DNA from: Microbacterium mangrovi
Lineage (GTDB): Bacteria > Actinomycetota > Actinomycetes > Actinomycetales > Microbacteriaceae
DNA: 32,651 bases
Assembly: GCF_000802305.1 (NCBI RefSeq)
Contig: NZ_JTDK01000013.1
Location: 1 to 32,651, forward strand
Direction: 5' to 3'
Under the pieces are notes generated by a model, which was not told the origin of the DNA, ran no database searches, and worked only from the letters and a program-made list of their open reading frames with translations. The translations under genes and the position numbers were made by a program. Shown one piece after another: positions 23,022 through 29,987 of this stretch. Every line of letters starts with the position of its first letter. Within the stretch, counting starts at the first letter, position 1.

Positions 23022-23744
23022 ATGCCGACGATTCAGCAGGAGCGGCCGACCCCGGCCGGACAGATCCAGATCACCCCGTTCACCGGGACCGTCACGGTCC
23101 GCCGCGGATCCGAGCAGGTCGCGGCCTCGTCGCGCGCCTCGGTGCTTCGCGAGCGCAACCATGCAGACCGCTACTACCTGCCGCGCGAGGATGTCCGGCT
23201 CGACCTGTTGCAGAGCATCGACCAGTCCAGCTTCTGTCCGTGGAAGGGCAGCGCGAGCGACTACTGGGCGTTCGCCGGCGACGAGTCGTCCGATCCGATC
23301 GCCTGGTCGTACCCGGAGCCCTTCGAGAGCGTGGCCACCATCGAGGGGCTCATCTCCTTCTACGACGAGAAGGTTGATGTCGTGGTGACTCCGGCCGAGC
23401 CGTCACCCGACCTCGTCCACCTTGCCTCGTCGCCCGTCCCCGTCCGGGTGAGCCACGGAGACGTCGTCCTGGCGGCGAGCGACCGGGTGATCGAACTCCA
23501 TGAAGTCGACGTGCCCACGCGCGCCTACTTCCCCCGCGACGACGTGCGCCTGGACCTCCTCGTGCCGCTCGACTCGACGAGCTTCTGCCCGTTCAAGGGC
23601 GTCGCCAGCGAGTACTGGGCCCTCGCCGGCGACCCGCAGGCGCGTCCCGTCGCGTGGTCGTACCCGGACCCGTTTCCCGCGTTCGAGCCGATCGCCGGGT
23701 TCATCGCGTTCTACGACTGGGTGTCGATCACCCCGGACGAGTGA
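23022..23744 (+). CDS. Tandem DUF427 protein
   Basis: A 240-residue protein made of two DUF427 (NTP_transf_9-type) repeats. Repeat one carries RYYLPREDVRLDLL (50-63), SSFCPWKGSASDYWAFAG (69-86) and IAWSYPEPF (93-101). Repeat two carries RAYFPRDDVRLDLL (167-180), TSFCPFKGVASEYWALAG (186-203) and VAWSYPDPF (210-218). Each repeat keeps the Cys-Pro and Lys-Gly pair. DUF427 proteins are small beta-rich folds of unknown biochemical function. GGAG lies 8 nt before the ATG. The stop overlaps the GTG of the catalase gene (GTGA), so the two are translated together, which hints at a peroxide or redox role. That link is inference. Confidence 0.85.
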   Translation: MPTIQQERPTPAGQIQITPFTGTVTVRRGSEQVAASSRASVLRERNHADRYYLPREDVRLDLLQSIDQSSFCPWKGSASDYWAFAGDESSDPIAWSYPEPFESVATIEGLISFYDEKVDVVVTPAEPSPDLVHLASSPVPVRVSHGDVVLAASDRVIELHEVDVPTRAYFPRDDVRLDLLVPLDSTSFCPFKGVASEYWALAGDPQARPVAWSYPDPFPAFEPIAGFIAFYDWVSITPDE

Positions 23745-24934
23745 GCACCGTCTCCCCCGGGCCGCGCACGACGCCCCGCCGCATCCGGCATTCGGAAGGC
23801 GGCGGGGCGCTCGGGTTCTTCGAGACCCAGGCGGATGTGCGCGCCTTCACCCGGGCGCGCCTCTTCGAGCCCGGCGCGCGCACCCCGGTGGCCGTGCGGT
23901 TCTCGCGCACACTGGGCTTTCTCGGAGGCCCGGACAGCTGGCGGGACGTGCGCGGCTTCGCCGTGAAGTTCTTCACCCCGGACGGCGAGTACGACCTCGT
24001 CGGCAACAACTCCCCCGTGTTCTTCCTGCGCGACGATGCGAAGTTCGCCTCGCTGGTGCGAGCGCAGGATCTGGTCTCGGACGAGAACCTGTACCACCAC
24101 GAGCGGCTCTGGGACTTCTACACGCGGACGCCGCAGACCGCCCACCAGGTGACCTGGCTGCTCGCCGACCGCGGGATCCCGGCATCCTGGCGGCACCTCG
24201 ACGGGTTCGGGGTGCACACCTTCGCCTGGCGGAATGAGCAGGGCGAACGGTTCTGGGTGCGCTACCACCTGCGCACCGACCAGGGGCACCGCTGGCTGAG
24301 CGAGCGTGAAGCCGCCGGCATCCCGCAGGCGGAGGTCGACTACTACCGCGACGACCTCCGAGCTGCGATCGAGGGCGGCGACGAGCCCGCGTGGACGGTC
24401 TTCGTGCAGATCATGGCCGAGGGCGATGCGCGTGCGTGTGCGTTCGACCCGTTCGACGCGACGAAGGTGTGGCCGAAGTCCGGGTGTCCGCTGCGCCGGA
24501 TCGGACGGCTGGTGCTGGATCGGCTCCCCGACGACGAGCAGGCAGACATCGAGGGGGTGGGATTCTCGCCGACCAATCTCGTTCCCGGCATCGAGCCGAG
24601 TCCGGATCCGCTCCTGCGCGCGCGCTCGGTCGGCTACCCGTTCTTCTCGGAGCACCGTGTGGGGCGCCGGCCGACCGAACCGGTGACGGACTGGCCGGTC
24701 GCGCCGCGAACGTGGCCGACGGACGACTTCGGTCAGGCCGGCGCGTTCGTCCGCGACGTGCTGGACGACGCCGCCCGAGCTCGGCTCGCCGCGACGATCG
24801 CCGCCCATCTTCGCCCCGTGTCGGATGCCGGTCTCATCGTGCGGGCGCTCGGCTACTGGCACGCCGTCGACCCGGCCCTTTCACGCAGCGTGGCGGCCGA
24901 GCTCACTTCTCAGCGGCACAGCGCCGCAAGCTGA
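23741..24934 (+). CDS. Short heme catalase-family protein
   Basis: A 397-residue catalase-fold protein, shorter than ordinary monofunctional catalases (about 480-700 aa) because the N-terminal arm is reduced to about 12 residues. Key sites remain. The distal His is probably H17 in RIRHSEGGGALGFFE, and the distal Asn is in DLVGNNSPVFFLRD (85-98). The proximal heme ligand is Y299 with R295 four residues before it in RARSVGYPFFSEHRVG. FDPFDATKVWP and FSPTNLVPGIEPSPDPLL are also conserved. It may degrade H2O2 or act as a catalase-related peroxidase. The GTG start overlaps the DUF427 stop; no earlier start in this frame would restore a longer arm convincingly. Confidence 0.82.
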   Translation: MSTVSPGPRTTPRRIRHSEGGGALGFFETQADVRAFTRARLFEPGARTPVAVRFSRTLGFLGGPDSWRDVRGFAVKFFTPDGEYDLVGNNSPVFFLRDDAKFASLVRAQDLVSDENLYHHERLWDFYTRTPQTAHQVTWLLADRGIPASWRHLDGFGVHTFAWRNEQGERFWVRYHLRTDQGHRWLSEREAAGIPQAEVDYYRDDLRAAIEGGDEPAWTVFVQIMAEGDARACAFDPFDATKVWPKSGCPLRRIGRLVLDRLPDDEQADIEGVGFSPTNLVPGIEPSPDPLLRARSVGYPFFSEHRVGRRPTEPVTDWPVAPRTWPTDDFGQAGAFVRDVLDDAARARLAATIAAHLRPVSDAGLIVRALGYWHAVDPALSRSVAAELTSQRHSAAS

Positions 24935-25065
24935 GCGCAGTGCGCGGCCAGCACCGACCCGAACTGGGGCTGAGCCGGCGCGGCGGATTCGGCATCCGCG
25001 TCGGAGACCGAAGGCGGCGCATCCTCCACTGCGAGCACCGTCTCGGTGCGTTGTGTCGTGCTCAT
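24910..25065 (-). CDS. Possible small protein (51 aa) antisense to the catalase 3' end
   Basis: An ATG frame of 52 codons encodes MSTTQRTETVLAVEDAPPSV... and ends HCAQLAALCR. Third positions are mostly G or C, as in real genes of this genome. The N-terminal half is acidic and Ala/Pro-rich and the last 15 residues form a possible amphipathic helix with two Cys. The last 25 nt overlap the catalase gene on the other strand. No good Shine-Dalgarno is seen, and a hairpin lies just upstream (25069-25094). It is not recognised as any family, so it may be a chance frame. Confidence 0.35.
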   Translation of the reverse strand: MSTTQRTETVLAVEDAPPSVSDADAESAAPAQPQFGSVLAAHCAQLAALCR

Positions 25066-25068
25066 GCC

Positions 25069-25094
25069 GCGACGCTACGCCCGTCCAGCGTCGC
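25069..25094. terminator. Hairpin downstream of the catalase gene
   Basis: GCGACGCT (25069-25076) pairs perfectly with AGCGTCGC (25087-25094) around a 10-nt loop. It lies 134 nt after the catalase stop and before the next plus-strand promoter, so it may terminate the DUF427-catalase transcript. It is also directly upstream of the possible minus-strand small ORF. Confidence 0.45.
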
Positions 25095-25158
25095 GGGTGG
25101 ATGCCGGGGCGGCAGTGTGCCGAACGGTTTCCGGACGTGTCGTTCTGTGACTCTATTG

Positions 25159-25172
25159 AGTACACTCGTACT
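25159..25172 (+). promoter_or_regulatory. Candidate TetR operator and -10 upstream of the membrane protein gene
   Basis: AGTAC-ACTC-GTACT is a perfect 5-bp-arm inverted repeat located 25 bp before the start codon. It contains TACACT (25161-25166), a TANNNT -10 hexamer. Blocking by the TetR encoded two genes downstream would give autoregulation. The arms are short, so chance cannot be excluded. Confidence 0.5.
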
Positions 25173-25196
25173 AACAAAACGAACGGAGGCCGGCCC

Positions 25197-25754
25197 ATGA
25201 TCCTGACGGCACTGGTGATCTGCGAGGTCGCGTTCTGGGTGGCGATCCTCGGGGGGCTCGCCGCACGCTATCTCCTGCACCGGCCCCGCCTCGGTGCCGC
25301 TCTGCTCGTCCTCGCCCCGGTGATCGATGCGGTCCTGCTCGTGCTCGTCGCCGTCGACCTGCTCGGCGGGGGCACGGCGTCGTGGCAGCACGGCCTGGCG
25401 GCGATCTACATCGGGTTCTCCGTCGCCTACGGCAAGCGCATGGTCGCCTGGGCCGACGCGCGTTTCACACATCGGTTCGCCGGGGGCCCCGCGCCCGAGC
25501 GGCTCACCGGAGCCCGCTACACGGCGAAGTGCTGGCGAGACGTCCTGCTCACGACCCTCGCCGTCGTCATCGCCGCGGCGATCCTCGGCTCGATCATCCT
25601 GCTCGTGGACGACGCCGAGCGAACAGCGGCGCTGTCGAACTGGTTCGGCATCCTCGGAGTCATCCTCGCCATCGACGTCCTCTGGGCACTGAGCTACACG
25701 GTGTGGCCGAGGAAGCCCTCTGCCGCCCGGCAGAGCACCACTCTGGGTGCGTGA
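25197..25754 (+). CDS. Integral membrane protein of unknown function (YmcC-like)
   Basis: A 185-residue protein with four or five hydrophobic segments: residues about 3-23, 33-56, 65-83, 120-140 and 150-168. A basic loop (RLTGARYTAKCWRD) lies before the fourth. The pattern CEVAFWVAILGGLAARYLL and the repeated IYIGFSVAYGKRMVAWAD recall the YmcC group of uncharacterised membrane proteins. GGAGG lies 8 nt before the ATG. Its stop is 2 nt before the ATG of a TetR gene, so the two form an operon. A typical pattern is a TetR controlling a membrane protein involved in efflux or envelope stress, but nothing in this protein identifies a substrate. Confidence 0.75.
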   Translation: MILTALVICEVAFWVAILGGLAARYLLHRPRLGAALLVLAPVIDAVLLVLVAVDLLGGGTASWQHGLAAIYIGFSVAYGKRMVAWADARFTHRFAGGPAPERLTGARYTAKCWRDVLLTTLAVVIAAAILGSIILLVDDAERTAALSNWFGILGVILAIDVLWALSYTVWPRKPSAARQSTTLGA

Positions 25755-25756
25755 CC

Positions 25757-26350
25757 ATGCCGCGCAGGATCGACACCGAAGAGCGCACCGAGCAGATCGC
25801 GTCCGCCGCCCTGCGCGTCCTCGAACGCGTTGGCCTCGCCGGTCTGTCCGTGCGTGGCGTCGCGGCCGAAGCCGGAATCGCCGCGGCCTCGCTGAGACGG
25901 GCATTCCCCACGCAGCACGCCTTGCGCGTGTACTGCCTCGAACTCATCGAGGAACGAGTCACGGCGAGGATCAGCGCTCTCGATCTCACCGGCCGAGCCC
26001 TGGTCGACGAGCTGCTCGCGCAGTTGCTGCCCCTGGACGCGGAGCGTCGCACCGAGTTGCTGGCACAGGTTCAACTCGGCATCCTCTCGGTGACGGATGC
26101 GGCTCTTCGTCCGGCGGCGATCGACCTCAGCGCGGCCGTCGACCGAGCCTGCCGATCCGCCATCGAGATCCTCGTTCACACGGGTGAGCTGAGCGAGGAC
26201 CGCGATCCCGAATACGAAGCGCGACGACTCCGCGCACTCCTCGACGGAGTCGCGATGCACGGTCTCTGGGGCGGGAACCCGCAGGGAGCGACGCCGGCGC
26301 CGGACATCCTCTCGCGCCACCTCGACGAACTCGCCCGGCCGGAGGCCTGA
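25757..26350 (+). CDS. TetR-family regulator
   Basis: A 197-residue TetR protein. The HTH region is LSVRGVAAEAGIAAASLRRAFPTQHALRVYCLELI (about residues 31-65). A TetR_C-type helical domain follows, with REAALRPAAIDLS-like and EARRLRALLDGVAMHGLW segments. The ATG at 25757 comes 2 nt after the membrane protein stop; a GTG at 25751 overlapping that stop is an alternative. It probably controls its own operon through the inverted repeat at 25159-25172. It ends in a hairpin shared with the convergent NCS1 permease gene. Confidence 0.82.
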   Translation: MPRRIDTEERTEQIASAALRVLERVGLAGLSVRGVAAEAGIAAASLRRAFPTQHALRVYCLELIEERVTARISALDLTGRALVDELLAQLLPLDAERRTELLAQVQLGILSVTDAALRPAAIDLSAAVDRACRSAIEILVHTGELSEDRDPEYEARRLRALLDGVAMHGLWGGNPQGATPAPDILSRHLDELARPEA

Positions 26351-26360
26351 GCCTCCGGCC
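26337..26360. terminator. Bidirectional terminator hairpin
   Basis: GGCCGGAGGC (26337-26346) pairs perfectly with GCCTCCGGCC (26351-26360) around CTGA. The loop holds the TGA of the TetR gene. It fills the 13-nt gap between convergent genes and is close to the stop of the NCS1 permease, so it can serve both strands. Confidence 0.75.
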
Positions 26361-26363
26361 CGG

Positions 26364-27809
26364 TCAGGCGACGGTGTCGGCGGCATCCACCCCGATGACG
26401 ATGTCGGGCTCGTCGGCGAGCGGGCCGCCGAGGGCCGGCTTGAACGCCCGGAAGAACAGGAGATACAGCGCCCCGGCGAGCACGAAGCCCACGAGCGGGG
26501 TGAGGTCGCCGATCGGCAGGATCTTCGCGACGAAGCCGGTGTAGAAGCTCTGGTTGCTGAACAGCCAGATCGAGATCACCCCCGCGATGAGCATCGACAC
26601 GATCCCCGCGGCGTTGCGGTACCGCGCGGCGTCGGGCACGAGTTCCGCGATCGATGTGCCGCGACGCAGGAACCGGTCGACGAAGACGATGCCGAGCCAC
26701 GGCGCGATCCAGTACGCGATCACGAGCAGGAAGTTCTCGTACCACTGGCCGAAGGACGCGTTGAGGATGGCGGCGAGCGCGATCAGGAATCCGAGGATGC
26801 CGAAGCCCAGCGCCACGATCGCGCGGCGCAGCCCGAAGTTGATCCTCACGCCGGCAGCGAGGAACGACATCGCTCCCGAGTAGATGTTCAGGGCGTTGGC
26901 GGCGATGGCGCCGATGGCGATCGCCACGAGCGTCAGATCGCGGATGATCGGCGGCATGGGCGCGACGAAGCCGGCGGTGGGGTCGGCCGGATCGAATCCG
27001 GCGAGCAGGGCGACGGCCGCGCCCGCCGCCATGAGGACGGTGCACGCGATGAAGTCGCCGAGGCCGGCGGCCCAGGCGATCGCCTTCGGGCTGGCGTCCT
27101 TGGGCAGGTAGCGGCTGTAGTCCGACGCGTATGGGTTCCATCCGGCGGCGTACCCGAAGGCGGCCGCGGCGGTGAGCGTGAAGCCCGCGAAGTTGAACGC
27201 GTGGCCCTTGATCGGCGCGTTGACGTTCACGTTCAGGAAGATCGTGACGACCGCCACCACGAAGATGGCTCCCAGCACGTAGGTGGCGTACCGCTCGAAC
27301 CACTGCACCAGGTCGTGGCCGACGAAGGCGAGCAGCACCTGCACCGCCACGATGATGATGAGCGACAGCCACGCCGGCATCCCGGTGAGCACCGTCAGCG
27401 CGAGCGCGCCGCTCACGGAGTTGGTGGCGAACCACCCGAGCCCGGCCATGACCGTGTTGAGCCCGGCGGGCAGGATGTTGCCGCGCAGGCCGAAGGCGGT
27501 GCGGCTGAGGACGAGCTGCGCGAGCCCCTCGCGCGGACCCCACGTCGACAGGATGCCCTGGCTGATCGAGCCGAGGGCGTTTCCGAGGACGATCGCAGCC
27601 ACCGCCGACCAGAAGTCGAGCCCGAAGAAGGCGACGCCGATCACCCCCACGAACACCGTCGCGAACTCGAGGTTCGGTGCCGTCCAGGTGGAGAAGAGCT
27701 GCCACGGCGACCCGTGCCGACGATCGGGCGGGATGGCCTCGATCCCACCGGGTTCGACGGACAGGGGTTTCGGCGCGGCGGAGGCACCGACAGTGGGGGA
27801 TGCTGTCAT
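26364..27809 (-). CDS. NCS1-family nucleobase/cation permease (cytosine permease-like)
   Basis: A 481-residue membrane protein with about twelve segments. NCS1 features include the N-terminal WTAPNLEFATVFVGVIGVAFFGLDFW with LSTWGPREGLAQLVLSRTAFGLRGN, FGYAAGWNPYASDYSRYLP (the conserved substrate-site segment) and NALNIYSGAMSFLAAG. It should import a purine, pyrimidine, allantoin or thiamine-related compound with H+ or Na+. The start at 27809 has no Shine-Dalgarno, but TAGCAT (minus strand, complement of 27816-27821) lies 6 nt upstream, so the mRNA is probably leaderless. No nucleobase catabolic gene is adjacent, so the substrate is open. Confidence 0.88.
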   Translation of the reverse strand: MTASPTVGASAAPKPLSVEPGGIEAIPPDRRHGSPWQLFSTWTAPNLEFATVFVGVIGVAFFGLDFWSAVAAIVLGNALGSISQGILSTWGPREGLAQLVLSRTAFGLRGNILPAGLNTVMAGLGWFATNSVSGALALTVLTGMPAWLSLIIIVAVQVLLAFVGHDLVQWFERYATYVLGAIFVVAVVTIFLNVNVNAPIKGHAFNFAGFTLTAAAAFGYAAGWNPYASDYSRYLPKDASPKAIAWAAGLGDFIACTVLMAAGAAVALLAGFDPADPTAGFVAPMPPIIRDLTLVAIAIGAIAANALNIYSGAMSFLAAGVRINFGLRRAIVALGFGILGFLIALAAILNASFGQWYENFLLVIAYWIAPWLGIVFVDRFLRRGTSIAELVPDAARYRNAAGIVSMLIAGVISIWLFSNQSFYTGFVAKILPIGDLTPLVGFVLAGALYLLFFRAFKPALGGPLADEPDIVIGVDAADTVA

Positions 27810-27815
27810 GTCCGC

Positions 27816-27821
27816 ATGCTA
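27816..27821 (-). promoter_or_regulatory. -10 hexamer of a leaderless NCS1 permease transcript
   Basis: On the minus strand TAGCAT is followed by GCGGAC and then the ATG, a 6-nt gap that places the transcription start at the start codon. A weak -35 candidate, TCGACC, lies 17 bp upstream. Confidence 0.55.
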
Positions 27822-27860
27822 GATCCGCGGCGTCGCCGGGTCGAGAGGCTGGAGAAGACT

Positions 27861-28304
27861 TCACACGGCGGAAACAATCGGCGGATGCCCCGTGCCGGCC
27901 CACCCGCTCCAGGCATCCACCCGGATCACGATGACCGGGCCCTCCGGGCGGTGCTCGCGATACTGCGGATAGCGCGCGACGAGGGCGTCGATGGGATGCC
28001 GCATCCTCTCGGCATCCTCGACGACGGTCGCCACCCCGTCAGCCCGCACCCACCACAGCCGCGTCCAGTCGTCGACGTACTCGTCGGCGAGGAGCGCCAC
28101 CCGCGGATTGCGCGCGATGTTGCGCAGTCGCTGCAGTCGCCGGGTGCTCTTCGGCTTGTGGTCGACGGCCGTGAAGACGAGGTCGTCCTCGACGGCGAAG
28201 GTGATCGGCACCACGTGCGGTCGACCGTCGTCCCCCACCGTCGCGAGCCTCGCCACGCGCGCCGCCGCCAGGCGCGCCCGCGCGGCCGCCTCGTCCATCC
28301 TCAC
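27861..28304 (-). CDS. Pyridoxamine 5'-phosphate oxidase-fold protein (F420-dependent, TIGR03668-like)
   Basis: A 147-residue flavin-reductase split-barrel protein. ARVARLATVGDDGRPHVVPITFAVEDDLVFTAVDHKPKSTRRLQRLRNIARNPRVALLADEYVDDWTRLWWVR carries the strands and the K-rich loop typical of the Rv0121c-like, F420-binding branch. The C-terminal YPQYREHRPEGPVIVIRVDAW is also typical. It probably reduces a small substrate with F420H2 in the cytoplasm. The GTG at 28304 is chosen because GGAGAG lies 8 nt upstream; the ATG at 28298 is an alternative. It follows the small gene at 28322-28543 by 17 nt and may be co-transcribed with it. Confidence 0.8.
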   Translation of the reverse strand: MRMDEAAARARLAAARVARLATVGDDGRPHVVPITFAVEDDLVFTAVDHKPKSTRRLQRLRNIARNPRVALLADEYVDDWTRLWWVRADGVATVVEDAERMRHPIDALVARYPQYREHRPEGPVIVIRVDAWSGWAGTGHPPIVSAV

Positions 28305-28321
28305 GTCGCCGGCTCTCCGGG

Positions 28322-28543
28322 CTACTCGCCGTTCGCCTTCTCCTCGATCCAATCGATCGCGGCATCCGACAGCAACAAGCCCTCCGGCCCGTCCTGATCG
28401 ACCCACCAGGAATCCGATGTCACCACCCCGCCGGCGGCGGTGATCGCCTGGCGCACGTCCGGCGATACCGCCTCGCCGTTGTGCTCGATGAGCCACTCTC
28501 TGCTGCTCTCGTCGAGACGGGGCCACCACTCCGCGATGTCCAT
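28322..28543 (-). CDS. Small acidic protein of unknown function (73 aa)
   Basis: A 73-residue acidic protein, MDIAEWWPRLDESSREWLIEHNGEAVSPDVRQAI... ending LLLSDAAIDWIEEKANGE. It looks like a folded helical domain with several Trp. The two arms W-L-x-x-H-N-G-E and L-S-D-A-A-x-D-W-I-E-E resemble short proteins commonly seen in actinobacterial genomes, but I cannot name a family. The ribosome site is weak; in-frame ATGs farther upstream lead into the 19-bp repeat at 28580 and are less likely. It lies just upstream of the PPOX-fold gene in the same direction. Function unknown. Confidence 0.65.
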   Translation of the reverse strand: MDIAEWWPRLDESSREWLIEHNGEAVSPDVRQAITAAGGVVTSDSWWVDQDGPEGLLLSDAAIDWIEEKANGE

Positions 28544-28579
28544 GCACTCATGGTGCGCCGCCACCGTCCGCACCGCAAC

Positions 28580-28598
28580 GATCCGCCCGACGCAGCGA
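28580..28598 (+). repeat. Left copy of the 19-bp direct repeat bracketing the toxin-antitoxin module
   Basis: GATCCGCCCGACGCAGCGA occurs here and again, identically and in the same orientation, at 29872-29890. The two copies lie just outside the antitoxin promoter and the toxin stop. Confidence 0.85.
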
Positions 28599-28673
28599 GT
28601 CGCCCGCATGCGACACGACGGAGATAGCGGCGTTCCACCATGCAGTTTCGCATGCACTTTCGGGGTGTATTAG

Positions 28674-28694
28674 CGTCGGCTTCCGACGTACACT
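28674..28694 (+). promoter_or_regulatory. Antitoxin promoter with overlapping operator (leaderless)
   Basis: CGTCGG-CTT-CCGACG (28674-28688) is a perfect 15-bp inverted repeat. It abuts TACACT (28689-28694), a -10 hexamer that ends 6 nt before the ATG at 28701. The palindrome thus sits in the promoter spacer. Autorepression by the antitoxin or the toxin-antitoxin complex is inferred. Confidence 0.65.
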
Positions 28695-28700
28695 CTCTGT

Positions 28701-29099
28701 ATGGCTACCACCGTTCGACACGATCAGCGGCCAGGGCTACGTGCACACGAAGATTCGATCCGTCTTCCTTTCTCTGAACTCGTCTCGCAGCTGCGAGACA
28801 TTCTCGGAGTGCGGGTCGTCGCCTACATCGGCGGCGTGAAGTCGGCTCGGTCGGTGTCGACATGGGCCGAAGGGGCGAGCAAGCCGAGCGAAGCAGATCA
28901 GCAGCGACTGCGTGACGCGTTTTACGCCGCGGCCCTGTTGCGCGAGAGCTACGACGCAACGACGGTGCAATCCTGGTTCCGTGGGATGAACCCCGCGTTG
29001 AATGATGAAGCACCGGCCCAGGTTCTGCGCGAGGGTGACCAGATGAAGGCGGCGCGCGACGTAATCACGGCCGCGAAGTCGTTCGCGCATATCGGATGA
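28701..29099 (+). CDS. Xre/MbcA/ParS-type antitoxin of a RES-Xre module
   Basis: A 132-residue protein. The N-terminal part (about residues 25-80) contains an Xre-like helix-turn-helix region, LVSQLRDILGVRVVAYIGGVKSARSVSTWAEG. The C-terminal part, YDATTVQSWFRGMNPALNDEAPAQVLREGDQMKAARDVITAAKSF, matches the DUF2384 toxin-binding domain. Such antitoxins bind and block RES-domain NAD-degrading toxins and repress their own promoter. The ATG has no Shine-Dalgarno, and TACACT lies 6 nt upstream, so it is probably leaderless. The stop overlaps the toxin ATG (ATGA). Its codons use slightly more A/T than the neighbours, in keeping with transfer. Confidence 0.82.
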   Translation: MATTVRHDQRPGLRAHEDSIRLPFSELVSQLRDILGVRVVAYIGGVKSARSVSTWAEGASKPSEADQQRLRDAFYAAALLRESYDATTVQSWFRGMNPALNDEAPAQVLREGDQMKAARDVITAAKSFAHIG

Positions 29100-29827
29100 C
29101 GCAGCCCGATCTCGAGATCGAGCCCTCCGACGATCTCGGCGATGTCTGGCGGGTCGGCTTCGACCCCGACATGTGGGCGTGGACGCCGTGGAGGTACGCC
29201 GACGACGAGGGCCGCTTCAGTGGCCGGTGGGATGACCAGAGCGGCGAGTTCCGGACGCTCTACACCGCCGACACACTCCTCGGCTGCTTCCTCGAACTAC
29301 TGGCGCGGTTCCGTCCCAGTCGATCGCTGCTCGACGAACTCGATCAGATCGAGGATGACGATGGCAGCGTGGGGAGGTTCCACGAGGCCGCTGTCGGCGC
29401 CGTGGGATACCGCTGGGTCGAGAATCGCCAGTACGGCTCCGCGCGGCAGACCGGTCGCTACTGCTACGTCACCCACTCGCGGACCATGGCAGCCCTCATC
29501 GCGCACTACCCATTCGCCGATCACGGCATCGGAGCAGGCGACATCGATTCGGCGGTGCTGAAGGATGCGCGTGACCGCGTGCTGACGCGTTCGATCGCGC
29601 GATGGCTGTTCGACCTCGGCTATGACGGAGATGACCTGGTCGACGGCGTGCGGTTCAACTCCCGACATGGCGACGAGATCCGCATGTGGGCGGTCTTCGA
29701 GCGCCCCGACGATCCGCCGCGCAGCCCCAAGCTCGAGCCCACGCAGGAGCCCGCACAGGTCACCCCCGAGCTCGATGAGCTGCAGGAGGCATTCCGCCGG
29801 TTCGGCCTGCACTGGGACGATAGCTGA
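29096..29827 (+). CDS. RES-domain toxin (NAD+ phosphorylase/glycohydrolase type)
   Basis: A 243-residue RES protein. The family's conserved Arg, Glu and Ser can be placed as R19 in VWRVGFD (or R44 in FSGRWDD), E67 in LLGCFLELLARFRPS and S189 in DGVRFNSRHGDEIRMWAVFE. RES toxins such as MbcT deplete NAD+ and stop growth until neutralised by the upstream antitoxin. The domain fills about residues 12-205. The last 40 residues (PKLEPTQEPAQVTPELDELQEAFRRF) form an extra Pro-rich and helical tail. Translation is coupled to the antitoxin by a 4-nt overlap. Both genes look intact. Confidence 0.85.
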   Translation: MTQPDLEIEPSDDLGDVWRVGFDPDMWAWTPWRYADDEGRFSGRWDDQSGEFRTLYTADTLLGCFLELLARFRPSRSLLDELDQIEDDDGSVGRFHEAAVGAVGYRWVENRQYGSARQTGRYCYVTHSRTMAALIAHYPFADHGIGAGDIDSAVLKDARDRVLTRSIARWLFDLGYDGDDLVDGVRFNSRHGDEIRMWAVFERPDDPPRSPKLEPTQEPAQVTPELDELQEAFRRFGLHWDDS

Positions 29828-29871
29828 CGCGGAGCGGGAAGCTTGCCAAAGGGACGCGCACTCGGCGCCGT

Positions 29872-29890
29872 GATCCGCCCGACGCAGCGA
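29872..29890 (+). repeat. Right copy of the 19-bp direct repeat
   Basis: Identical to 28580-28598 and in the same orientation, 45 nt after the toxin stop. The bases beyond the repeat on either side do not match. The remaining intergenic DNA to 29975 shows no other clear signal. Confidence 0.85.
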
Positions 29891-29975
29891 AGCTTTCGGC
29901 TCAGTCATCTCCTAATGAAAGCAAACGTTCAGGATACCGGGAGTGTCTGTGCAGGGTCCCCATTGTCGACGTGCC

Positions 29976-29981
29976 TAGATT
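29976..29981 (+). promoter_or_regulatory. -10 hexamer of a leaderless PBP transcript
   Basis: TAGATT is followed by GACCGC and the ATG of the penicillin-binding protein, a 6-nt gap with no Shine-Dalgarno. No convincing -35 is seen at the usual distance. Confidence 0.5.
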
Positions 29982-29987
29982 GACCGC

